Shown here: one piece after another, positions 42,893 to 55,500 of the stretch
Layout of the letters: every line of letters starts with the position of its first letter
How positions within the stretch are numbered: the first letter of the stretch is position 1
Assembly (NCBI GenBank): GCA_021292165.1
Contig: CM037878.1
Location: 257,721,921-257,785,920 of the forward strand
Length of the DNA stretch: 64,000 nt
Reading direction: 5' to 3'
DNA from: Shinisaurus crocodilurus
Taxonomy: Eukaryota > Chordata > Lepidosauria > Squamata > Shinisauridae
Notes under the pieces: model-generated
Databases searched by the model: none
The model's input: only the letters and a program-made list of their open reading frames with translations
What the model was told of the DNA's origin: nothing
Position numbers and translations under genes: made by a program

Positions 42893-45800
42893 CTGCAAAG
42901 GAAGAAAGATGTTCATTACAAAGCGTTCATGATCTCCAATTGATACAGTTCAACTGCTCAGGAGCTTCACAGAATAGCAGAGTTGGAAGGGGCCTCTAAG
43001 GCCACCGAGTCCAACCCCCTGCTCAATGCAGGAATCCAATCCAAGTTTTGAGCTCTGTGTTCCATTTTGTTTCTTAAGGAATCTAAGCTAGGGGGGGCTA
43101 AGTATTTGCACTCTGGCCCATACAAAAACTAGTCCAATCTTTTGCATAGCAGAGTTGCCCTGTGTTAGTTGGAGGAGTTCTGGGGAATCTGCTGTGCTTA
43201 AAGTATCATGGCCAAAGCTCACTCCTATGCTATGTTTAAATTGAAGGTCTTGCTGCTGAAGGAGGCAGCTGAAATTCCTCCAGGAGTGCACTAAAGATGT
43301 TAAATATGTTTTCCTTTGTCAATACTTGGGGTAGCTGTAGAATGCCCCTCACATTCCAGGTTTTCCGTAACACTGGCTTGTGGGCAATGTATCAGTGGAT
43401 TATAGAAACGTGATCAGGAACTCTGTACTGGAATAAATGTTTAATGATCCACGCTCACGGATTGAAAGTATCCTGCCATTCCCAAACTGCACTACACAAG
43501 AGGAGAATTGGACTCTGGCTGCAGAGTTCAGCATGCCAGGAAACCTTGCTTCCATTATAACAGGCCTGTGGCTTACGCTGGCTCAGCTTGTCTGAGCGTG
43601 GAAAGCTAAGCAGGGTCAGGCCTGGTTATTACTTGGATGGGAGACCCCTCCTCTAGTTTCCTGCATTGAGCAGGGGGTTGGACTCGATGGCCTTGTAGGC
43701 TCCTTCCAACTCTATTATGAAATCTATGAAACACACACCCAAGTTTCTAGCCCTTTTGGTGAGGTGGTGTTACTGTACATCATTTGACGTGGGGATGTGC
43801 TGATGCTGGGAAGTCCAGCTTGTTTGAGCTCGACGGACTTCCTGCCCGCTTCCAATCCAATGATCAGAAGTGGGCCAAGTCCATCCCCCCCCCCTCTAAG
43901 ACAGGCTGCGGTTTTCACTTTTTACAAAAAATGCTAAGGAAATTCAGCACTTGAAAAGCATGTGGATCTAGTGTGCTTTGCATAAAATCAGCTGATTTGT
44001 GCAAATTATGTGAGCACTATCTGCTTTTTCGGGTGCTGATTTGTGCAAAGTGCATTAATTTACACAAATTTACTGTTTTGGGGTTGTTTTTAAATCACGG
44101 CCCATCTTAGAGATGGAAGTCCGCAAGCTGGCTGGACTTGCAGCACAGCGAGTCGGCACCAGTGCAGGGCTGGCGAACCAAAATCCGGGGGCCGAATCAT
44201 GAAAATCCATTGGATTTTCATCCCCCTACCAGATTCCTCACACATCCCTAACTTGAAGTGGATATATAGTGGAAAGCCATGAATAAGGTTGTGTATTTTA
44301 AAAAATCTGCAGAGAATTATAATACCGTATTTTATGTATTACATTTCTACACCGCACAATAGCCAAAGCTTTCTGAGCAGTTCGTAACAATTAAAACCAA
44401 AATATCTGGGCAATAGTGGGCAAGATCTTAGCAGATCATGGGGAAGCCTTGTTGACCTGAATAGCCAGTTACTATTCCACATGACCATGGAGGGAACAGC
44501 TTTAGAGAGCAATCCTATGGTCTCAGGCAGAAAGATTCATAGGGGGTGGGGTTTCAGCAGGAGGTGAAGCACATGTGGGCAAAAAGCCAGCTAATCCAGG
44601 GGGGTCAGATGCAACAGGGATCATCGGGGCCTCTGTACCTTTATTTCAGCAAGTGCCCCTGGGCAGCAGGGTGGTGGGGCAGGTGGCCTCCCAGAGACTC
44701 GGGGCTCCAAATGAAAGATTTGGGGCTCTAGCCCTAGTGAGCCACCCCCTAACACCACCTCTGCCCTGGGAAATATTTAGATGCACTCAAGAGTGCGGGA
44801 GTGACTTTCCTTCCGTCCACAGGCAGAAGAACAATACAAGACCCAACTCCCTCCTGACTTCCAGGCCACTGGCAAGAGCTGACAAGGCACGGGAAGAAGC
44901 AGAGCCACTGATAATGGAGGCTCCACTCTCAGAACATAGGATTGCTCCCTTAGCAAAAGAAGCTTATACACATCTGAATGTTTCATACCTGTTACAGAAA
45001 GCAGCTGTTTCTAGTACCAGGTTTAGACAGAGTGTGCGCGCACACATGCGCGCGCGCGCGCGCACACACGCACCCACCCACACCCACACACAGTTACTGA
45101 CCCAAGAACTTACTTAGTTAGCTTATATTTCTCTCTTATTGCTTGCTGGGGTCGATGAGGAGCATCAAGGCATGCTTTGTGCAGGTCACTTAGACAAGGC
45201 ACTATCTCACTTAGTGAGTATCCAGTGAAAGCAGCAAGGGTTTCCGGCTGATCAGGAGAAGAGAGAGTTACAGCTTTATTATTCCATTCAGACAGATATA
45301 ACGTGCTGTGTATCCCTGCAAAGAGACTCCTGTATCGAGCCAATCATGAATTTAGGAGAGACCGTGTCCCAACTTCAGTTAGCAACAATGCCAGCTTCAG
45401 GATTTGGAGGGCCCTTGGGCGAGGGGCCCCTCCCTCAGCGAGTCTGCCTTCTCACGGCCATTGCCATCAGCCACTATTACTCCTCATCCTCCCCCCCCAC
45501 CCTCATCCTCTCTCATTGCTACCGCTTGCTTGCTTGACAGGCAGAGAGCCAGTGAGCAAGTAGGCAGTGGCATCAACTGCTCCTCCTTACCACCACCGTT
45601 GTCTGGGCCAGAGTGAAAGGCAGGTGAACAAGCGGGTTGCGATGGAGAAGAAGAGGAGCAAGTCCAGGGGGCTCTTGTCAGTGGGGCGCGGGGCCCCGGC
45701 AGGTGCATGACCATGCCCTACCCTTGATGCTAGGCTTGGTTAGCAGGCTTGTTTCCACTGCAGAGGAGAGGTACAGTGTGGCAAGAAATTGAGAAGGGCT

Positions 45801-46543
45801 GCTCAAATAGGCAAAAAAACACATTTGCTCAATTTCTAAGAGCAAAACCAGGGCATGAAGCACAGCTCACATCGAGTGGTTCTCCCACCCCAGTTATGCT
45901 CAGACAACCTTGATTTTCTGCCGCTCTGCATGGTGGGTGGCTCCCTCTGGGCCCAGCGGCATTGTGTTGCCAGGAGTACTTTGGGGAAATATTTGTTTTG
46001 CTCGTACCCAGGCTTTCCCTCACAACCTGCCTAGCAGGGAAGTTATTAACACAGTTAGTTTGGGAGAAATATTGGAAAAGGTGCCAGTGAAAATTTTGTT
46101 TATGGCAGTGAAATAAACAGATTTCAAACTGGAGCACAAAAAACACAAAACAAAACCAAAAAATAGATTAAAGGTCAACCAAACTACACTGAAAATTGTT
46201 TTCAACTTGGCAAGCTCTCTTGTTCAAGTTAATAGTCTTGTCAGCTCTGAAGAGTTATAGTCTAAGTGAGGAAAAACTGCAAGTAGATATTTCTGCAGCA
46301 TCAGCCATTTTTTGAAATTTGTTGCTAAAAAAGAAGATGCAGTTAAAGGAAGAGTGAGACACCGTGCCATCCTGCATACAGCCATGCCTTGGATTGAGAG
46401 CATAATTCGTTCCGGAAACGTGCTTGTAATCCAAAACACTCTTATATCAAAACGAAATCCCACCCCCCCAAAAAATTGTACAGAGATTTTTAATTTAAGC
46501 CGTACTACAGCACTTGTATTGCAAGACGTTGCTTGTATATCAA

Positions 46544-46578
<35 letters not shown>

Positions 46579-49500
46579 AAAATTTGCTTGTCTTGCAAAA
46601 CGCTCTCAAACCAAGTTACTTGCAATCCAAGGTATTACTGTACAGCTTCATTCTTTGCAGGATTTACAGCCAGGTTAAGCCTTCTTCAGTATTCAAAAGT
46701 CAGGCTTACCCAGAAATGCCTGTTCACAGTGTAGTTTGCTAGACAATAAGCAGCTGCTGCCATTTGTGAGGGAAGGTACTTCAAGAATGGATCAGCTTCA
46801 AGGAGGCTCAGCTCTGCTACATACTGGAAAGAGAATTGTGCACCATTTTAATCACAGGGAAGTCAGCAGCGATTCAAGAAGATTATCCCTCAGCAACTGT
46901 AGAGCAGGGGTGTGGAGCCCTTTTCAGCCCATGGGCTGATTTCAGAGAAGCTCTCGGGGGCCACATTCCAGTGGTGGGCGGGGCTGAAGGAAAAAGGGGA
47001 GGGGCCAAATATACTAGCCTATTTTAGCTTAAAGTTGTACTGCCAGTAACTAAGCCTTAGGAAAGGCATTTCAATCTTTTAGAATGATGTGGGGTGGGGG
47101 AACTGCACAAAAGCCAGGAAACTGCCACATGATCAGTGGCAGGGGGGAAGGGGGCGGGGCCATCTGGGGAACCCCAGAGAGTTGGATTGGGACCCCGGAG
47201 GGCTGGATTCTGCAGTAGAATCATGTTATCCACAGTCCAATACAGAATTAAGTGTGCTTAAGCTCATTATTCTGTTAGCAGACTGAGGTACTGTTTTAAG
47301 CTCCCGTTTTCTTGTAAATGGCTTATGACCCTTAGCAAAACAACTTTGGTTCATCCACTCCCTGCACCACGTGGAGGGGAGGTACACCCTTCCAACTCTT
47401 CCCTATCCCATCTCAATCTGTGGGAGAGAAGACTGTCGTGGGCTTTTACTCTCCACAATTACTTCAATTTGGTTGAGCCTTCAAAACCAGGGTGGGAAAT
47501 TTGTGGCCCTCAGTCTAATTTCAAAAGCCTTCTGCAAACAATCAGTTCAGACCCCTGGAAAGAGCAATCTGCCCTCCTTTGGCAAAGGGAGGGAGGGAAG
47601 GGGCAGCCCCACCCACCTTTGCTTGTAGCCGCAGCCACCACTGGCTTTAGCCATGCCCACTACCGGCGCATAGCCTTCGAACAGATTACCCCACCTGCCT
47701 TGATGTGGCACTCAATAGAAAAAAGGTTCACTACCCCTGTTCTAGATTTTACAGCAGGGGTGGGCAACTTTGAGTAGTCTGGGGGCAAATTTCCAGCCCC
47801 TGGACCCACCCTCTGGGGGGGACCTCACTCTGTCCACCAAAATTCAGCAGTGAAAAGAATTGGTAGTTTGCAGCAAAAATTCAGCAGCAAGCCACTATGG
47901 AAACTCAAGAGGGCCATATTTAGCTTAAGAGAAAGAGATTTTTTTGCCACTGCTGCCACATTTCTGCAGCGCAGGGGTGGGGATGGCGGGGGCCACACTC
48001 GAGGCCATGGGGGGGCACATGCAGCCCACAGGCCGCCCATCCCTGCTCTACAGAAACGCAAAGATAGTCAGACAGGCTTGGCGTGGTCACAAACGCAGCG
48101 GGCCCAAAGTGAAATTGTATTACGCTCCAGTTAAAGCATCAGTTTGCTACATTCTTCAAGCTGTCTAGTTTCTGCATGGCAGACCAGATATCCTTCTCTA
48201 GAGCAGATGCAGCCATAGCCCTTTTTTGTCCAGGTGTCCCTTACCCTTGCAAAGTTCTCAGTCTTCAGACTGACACCATGTCTCTGTAAATACTGAAGGA
48301 GAAACTGGTTGATGGTTGGCACGGTCAAGTCAAAAGCAAGCACTTTGAGGAGCAGGTGTTCCATTCGCAACAGTTGTTTTTTCGTGTAGGTATCATCTGT
48401 TACATACACAAATTCGTCTACTTCTGGTGGATAGATTTCTTCATATTTCCTGGAAAAAGAAAGAGTGGTATAGAAAGCTTTACTGCACATAGAGCATGTC
48501 TGAATTCCATTAAGTTAAGAGAGATGATCGCTTGACACCATCATCCCAAGATATTTCGGCTACAGTTTCACTGCTGAACAGATCATATGATTCACTAGCA
48601 ACCATTCATCAAGAACTTTGCTACTAGCGAGAACGGCCTTCCCCAACCTGGTGCTCTCCTGATGTGTTGACTACAACTCCTATAATCCCCAGCCAGAATG
48701 AAGGTATAGTCCAATACATCTAGAAGGCACCAGGTTGGGGAAGGCTGAGCTAGATGTTCTAATGAACAACTGCATCTTGTTCACATTGAGTCCTAGAAAA
48801 AGAATGTGTTTTTCCCTTAGTAGGAAGTCCTAATAAGATAGTGTGAAGTCAGTCTTCTGGAGCAAGTTTGGGACCCCACTTCAGCCACAATCCCCTAAAC
48901 AGAAAAAAAAAAAAAAAGTCCTGTGGTGCCCACAGCAGTATCTCAAATTCCCAAATGTACCCACGGGTCCAAAAAGGTCGGGGACCCCTGCCCTATGGGG
49001 TACATTAGGCCAAGAAATGAGCAACTGACAGAAGGTCAGCCAGTTAAGCATTGCAGCTGAGCGGGACATGGATCCGGATCTCCTGGTCTAAGCCCAACAC
49101 TAATCACAACTGCACACTGCCTCGTACGATTTCCTTGTCACTGGAACTTCTGATTATTAAACCATTCAGATAAAATGAGACTGTACATACAAATGCAGCA
49201 TCTGCTTGCAAGTAATTCACCTACAGTGATTTCATCAGTGGCAGAATATCTTTGGAACCTGTTCACTGGAGCCAGCCTCTGATGAAAAAGCAGGTAAACC
49301 CCCCTTAATGCGTGTCACGCAACACTTCCTCCTGCAAGCCGCTGAGGGGTTCTAACTCAGTGTTTGGAGACTGACAGTGTGCGCTCCAAACTTGCGGTGA
49401 GGAAGGGCTGTAGCTCAGTGGCAGAGCACATGTTTTATCCTCCAGATGTTTTGGACTACAGTTCCCAGAATTCCTGACCATTGGCCATGCTGGCTGGGGA

Positions 49501-52500
49501 TGATGGAAGTTGAGGGCATCAGTTTGGGGAAGGCTGGTGCTGACAACACTGAGTTAGGTGGACCAAGACAGCTTCCTAAATTCCTACCCTTTGCTAGATA
49601 TGAGTATTCAAAGTAGATATTTTTATGACCCCACCCAGTGGCCCAAAACAGCTGGCATCTGGCAGAGGTATCATTCATTCATTCATGCAAGCAAGCATAC
49701 TTACGCAGCCAGGAGAACTGCTGCTGTTCCTACAAGCTGAAGTTTCCCTCTGAGGACAGACATGCATGAGAGAAACCTGTCCAAGTAGTTTACAGCAAGG
49801 TGCAGTGTCTCTGTCTGAAGCTTGTATTCTTCACCAACTTCTGCCAACCAGTCCACTAAGATGGCACGCATGCCTGAGGTGATATCAGGCTGCTTCCTCA
49901 TGTAGCATGGCTTGGGCCTGTATCTTACCTACATGGAAAGAGGTTAGCCTCAGAATAAGAGGGGTGAGGGGGAAAACCCAGTGACCTTCCTTACAGAAAG
50001 TCTGAACTCGCAGTGTACACCAGGGGTGGGCGACTTGGATTTGAACCCAGGTTCTCCAACTCTGATTTATAACAAGACATGCAAGGCACCATTACGGATG
50101 TTGACCAGATGCTGTCAAGCAAATTACTTGTTAATGACCCAGGATATCCAGGGAATGGTTGCTAGATAGAGACCAATCTAGAATCTCTGGAATGCAAGAG
50201 CCATTGGGCAAAGGTGACTCATTCCTTCCCGCCTCAACCCACCAGATAAGGGTGTGTCTTAAAGAGGTGTCTGTGAAAAAGTAGTAGATTTTGGGACAGA
50301 GAGGCATGCCCGTGCACAGTGAACTGAAAGCAAAAAGCATCTTGGGGGGGGGGGGATGGGCTACCTCTCTGGAGATCACAGGAGTAGGGCCGTGGTTTTG
50401 TTGCTTGTAGGAGCGCTACGCCAGTACGTTAACCCAAATACCACAAGCACACCATCAGCTTCCAGTGATTCCTCCTTCCAAAAGAATCCGAACCCAGTGA
50501 AGTGCTGCCCCTGTAGCTTCTCACTGCTTGGGAATGTGCACAACAGTACTCATTGCTCACTGTTCTACCCAAGTAAAGGCTTTGCAGCAGTACCGCATTC
50601 AGTGCTGGTCACTGTACCGCAGACAGAAACTGGGAAGCATTCAAAGAGTCAAGAAGAACTAAGGTCTGGAGAAGACCACAAGAGGGAAAATGGAAGACTG
50701 GGCTGGTTAGCACGAAAAGAGCACAGAAGAGACTTATTGAGAAGCTTTCCAGTTTTCCAGTTCAAGAAGAGCTGCCTTAGAGGAGGATTGACAAGCATTT
50801 GCAGAACACTGCATTAAACAAAGATTTAGTTCATATGGAGTGCGCATTACACGGCCACTATCCACAAGTCAACATTACAACTTCCTAAAAGTGCTACTTA
50901 CTTCAGCATCTCTCAAGTAGCAATGAATATCTTCTGCATATTCTTCGACACTCATGACATCCACTTCATTACCCTGAAGATCTTCATTTTGTGACTGCAA
51001 TGACTTATCCACCAACATTGGAGATCCTAGATTACCAAGGAAGAATATCCAGGAAGAGTTATTTTTAAAAGAGCCTTTAACTGGCCATTTGTTCTGTGTA
51101 TCCTTCTGCCATTTGGAGGCATTAACTTTCATATTTCAGCAAGCTGTTTGCTTTGCCAACAGGCACCGCACAAGCACCACACACTACAAGAAATTAAAAC
51201 TTTGCCCATGTTAAGACCACATAACACATTACCTGTACTTAAGTTCAACAGCAGGTGAAGACTGGGATTTAGTGTGCTGGTATCAACTTCACACATGCTG
51301 GATTCCAACTCTCCTACAGCCACACAGCTATACCCATTCCTCTCTTCCACTTCATCTATGTAAATAGCAAAGCTTTGCTTGGACGACATGCTGATCGGCA
51401 GCATACTCTTGCCAGTAGCAGGGCAGACATTTTCAGATCCAGAGGGGCGCCTCACTAGCGCCGTGCCCTGAAAAGGAATAATCTCATTGGGAAGAACAGG
51501 CTATAGTTAAAATTCAACCAGGACAGGAACCATCTGCCTTTAGGCCACCTCTTCCCAACCTTGGGTTCCCGGACATTGTTGGACTATAACTCCCACCACT
51601 CCCAACCACTGTCCATGCTGCATGGGGATGATGGGAACTGTGATCAAACAACATCCGGGAACCTAAGATTGGGGCCTTCTACTTTAGTGTCCTGCCTGGT
51701 TGTCTCTCCACAGCTTCAGTTAATCACAGGAACTGTTCTCCCCCCCCCCCCTCGCATCAAAGGCCTTTATTATGCTAAACTGTAAGCAGGGGAAGCTGGC
51801 TGTAGGTTACAGATCAAGCATTTTACAGAGATCAATAACAAAAGAAACAAGCTGTGTTAGCTTTCTATAGAACTAGTCCATTAGTGCTATAGAACCCAGT
51901 TGAAAGTTGATTTCAGACTGACTAAGTAGAATTAACCGCCCTCCCCTTCTTAGTCAGTCAGTCAGGCGATCACTCGTGACCGAGTAAGATTGTCTTCCAG
52001 GATAAATTTTTTTTTTACAAAAAGGAGATTTTAAAAGGAGGAAAATTCTAAAGAAAATTGTGTAGACTCTAGCGATGGGTCCGTAAGTGACTGTGGAGGC
52101 CAATTCTAGATCCACACAGCTTCCCACAGTGAGGACACAGGTTACCAGATAGAAGATGGTCCTGTAAAGGATTCATTTGACGTGCTTTTCGCTTAGCACG
52201 TTTCTCCCTTTCACCTTGCACTCGGGCTTCTTCAAAGTCCATGGAACCTTTGTGAAAGGCCAACCTCCATTTAGATCGTTCATGGGCCAGAGCTTCCCAG
52301 TTTTTGATGTTTATATTGCATTTTTTTAGATTAGCCTTAAGAACATCTTTAAACCTCTTATATTGACCACCGATATTCCGCTTTCCATCCTTGAGTTGGG
52401 AATAAAGTAACTGCTTTGGGAGACGGCTGAGATGCCAGAGACCAAACCCTCAAGGGGGTTCCTTATTTTTTTCTCAGAGCTAACCTCTTAGAATGTCTCA

Positions 52501-55500
52501 CTCCTCCTTGTTGGTCTTCTCTCCTTAACTGATGTCTCACCCTTGGATCAATCACGCCCATTCCCTAGGGCAAGACACCCTCAATGGGCCTCCTCCCTCA
52601 GTGAGTCTGCCTTAGTAGTGAGTCTACCTTCTCACCACCATTGTCACCAGCTGCTATTGCTCTTCATTCTCTTTCTCATAATTGGTACTGCTTGCTTGTT
52701 TGACAGGAAGAGTCAGTGAGCAAGTAAGCAGTGTCATCTACTGCTCCTCCTTCTCACCACCACCATAGTCTGGGTCAAAGCAAGAGGTAGGTGAGCAGGT
52801 TACAACGTTAAAGAGGAGGAGCAACTCTAGGGGGCTCTTGTCAGTGGGCCCCTACTGGGAAGTGGGGACCCTCAGCAGGTGCCCAACCATGCCTATCCTT
52901 GATGCTGGCCCTGCATGATGTTCTTTTAATTGACCAGCTAGACCACAAGGAACACATTAGAGGCCTTTCCCAGATCAAGCAGTGACAGATGCCAAATTAA
53001 GACTCCTACTGCATTTCAGTGCAGCTGTACTGAACATGCAAGAATACAGGAAAAGGTAGACAGAAGATACACATGGGTAGGTTTGCACACATGCTCTGTG
53101 ATTGTTCTATCAGTTAAAACTTCTGCACCGTTAGTACATTAACTTAAGCAGCTTCTAGGAAAATGTAGTTGTCCGCAAAAGAATGGAAAGCATTCCACAC
53201 ACAAAATGAAGAATCACTGGTCTTCATTCGTTGGTTAACAAACATCTTTTGCATTTACTTAAGCAGAGCAATGGGTGAATGAGAAATTACTCCAGAGTAC
53301 CTCACAGTGATACCACCTTTAAGGACCCCAAATATGCTGATATCCCCCTCTGATCACCCACCACCCATGTCAGGGATGACAATCATAGAATAGTAGAGTT
53401 GGAAGGGCCCTATAAGGCCATTGAGTCCAACCCCCTGCTCAATGCAGGAGAACAGATATGTTGTTGTTGAAATGTGTGTTATCGTGTTGTCTGAACCCAG
53501 CTGCACTAACAAACCATGGCTTGTTAAGCACAAACAACCCATGAAGAAAACCCATGGTGTGTTGTTGAGTTGTGAACTATGGGTTGCTCTCCATGGTTTT
53601 TATCTTGGCTGGGTTCAGACAACACAATAACCCACGGTTCAACGACAACCCACGAGTGTGGGTTATTGTGTTGTCTGAACCCAGTATATAACAGTTTTAG
53701 CTAGCTGGCAACACTGCAAATCATGGAACCACCCTCCAGCTGCCCTACCTGGCAGCATTCTGGAGAAAGGGGCCAGTAATCTGCTTCCCAGCCAGTTACC
53801 AATTTAGAGATCAGTAATCAGCTTCCCAGCCACCAGATGTAATTTGTTCATTTAAAAAAAAAATCAAGAGGGTCAAGGGGCATTTCAGACAAACAAACTT
53901 CAGGCTCAGTTTCAGCTTAGCTCGTTCATACTGAAAGTTGCAGACTTTTTTAAATCACATCATAGTACACTCAGAAATGCAAGTTAATATAGGGCAAGAG
54001 AAGGTGGTCAGGGAAAGCAGAGAAGTCTAAATCAGAAGGCTGTAGGTCAGCTAGAGGATGCCAAGCACTCTAGTGAGTAATTCTATGAAGTAATCAAATG
54101 GGGAGAAAAGTTACGGTAAGCCCAAGTCAGTATTCCAGATGAGTCTTGCAGATTCGAGGACCAGAAGACAGTTTGGTTTTAGAGCAATGAACAGTAGCGC
54201 ACCCGGTCACTATATAGTATCCTTACAGAAGCCATTGTAGAAGTACACACTGTGTGTTCCTTTTCAAAACAGGAGGATTTCCATAGCTGAATACCAGGTT
54301 ATTCAAACTACACAGAGCCCAAAACACAAGACTTTATCCAGAGTAGCATGCTACTCCTTACTCTGTAAAATTCCTTAGAGGCTAACACCTTAAAGCAGTC
54401 TTCCCCAACCTGGTGCCCTCCAGGTGTTTTGGACTTCCATCAGCTCCAGTAATCAAGAATGCTGGGAGTTGAAATCCAAAACATCTAGAAAGTACCATGT
54501 TGGAGAAGTGTGTTTTAAAGACTTTACAGATTTATTGTGGCAGAAGCCTTCAAAAACTAAGGCCCACTTCAGATGTAATATCCTCAGTTGGGTGAGGGGG
54601 TATTATAGAGCGCGCGTGCACACACTCTATAGAGAAAAAAGTAGAGCCAAAAGGCCACAAAGTGCAAGAAGAACAGTCCAAGACATTTGTATGCCAAGAG
54701 GAACAGTCCAAGACTTCTGTATACGAGGTATGAATGGTCACTCTGCTTGTAAACATTTGAGCTCTGCATGCAGATGTCATGGACTCTGGCATTTGATGGC
54801 CTTTTGGGCCCCATTTTTTATTTTACCATTCTCCCTATATCCTTGCATCAATCTCTCTCATATGTGCGTGTGCACGCGCACACACATACACACACACGCA
54901 CTGAGGATAGCACTCTATCCATCTGCTAAGATTCACTGGAGGTTAAGTTACAGCCAATTCCAAAACATTTTAAAACAGGGAGTGTGGGCCTAAGGTTAGG
55001 AATCCAGATTGATACTAGATATATAAATGGTAAGGGCAGTGACCCATAAAGAGCTATTTAGTAGTGCAACACTATAGTAGTGCAACGCTATAGTCTCAAG
55101 TGCCACTGAAGCTGCAGAGTCTCTCTTGAGCTTTTAGTTTGTTCCTGAGAAACTGTAGCTAGAAGATGGAACCTTTTACCATCGGCAGTTAAAGAGCGCA
55201 TGCATTTCCACTGGTTCTACATTCCGTAGCTCATGGCATGAGAAAACCCTGTAACGGTTCCCCAATACTTTGAGTGTTTTCAGCCCCACCCACTACTGGG
55301 GTGCAAGGCTTGCCTGAGCTTCTCCGAAATGCAATTTGGCCCTCCAGCGGAAAGACGTTCTGCACCCCTGTGCTAACGACTCCACCGGGGGGGCAAGGCA
55401 GGTCCTCTACCACTGCACTATCGCCCCTTTCTCTTAAGCTGGTCCGCTCAACCCATGTCATCCACACAGTCAGTCAGTCAGTCAGTCACCCAAGAAGCCC

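Noticed and set aside
43567..43730. 5S rRNA gene
   Set aside because: Only the internal promoter part resembles 5S; the rest is a CR1-like tail, and there are five dispersed copies.
44575..45117. 180-aa open frame
   Set aside because: Covers a family X copy and the CG/CA repeat in CCNA1 intron 7; not a gene.
48131..48244. Read-through of CCNA1 exon 5 to the stop at 48131
   Set aside because: A good GT donor at 48244 and perfect continuation in exon 6 show that the frame beyond it is intron.
49402..49440. tRNA gene
   Set aside because: Only an A-box-like head of a SINE is present, and a MITE interrupts it; no cloverleaf can be formed.
54424..54993. 189-aa open frame in CCNA1 intron 1
   Set aside because: Starts inside a decayed palindromic MITE and runs through CA-repeat DNA; antisense to the gene.
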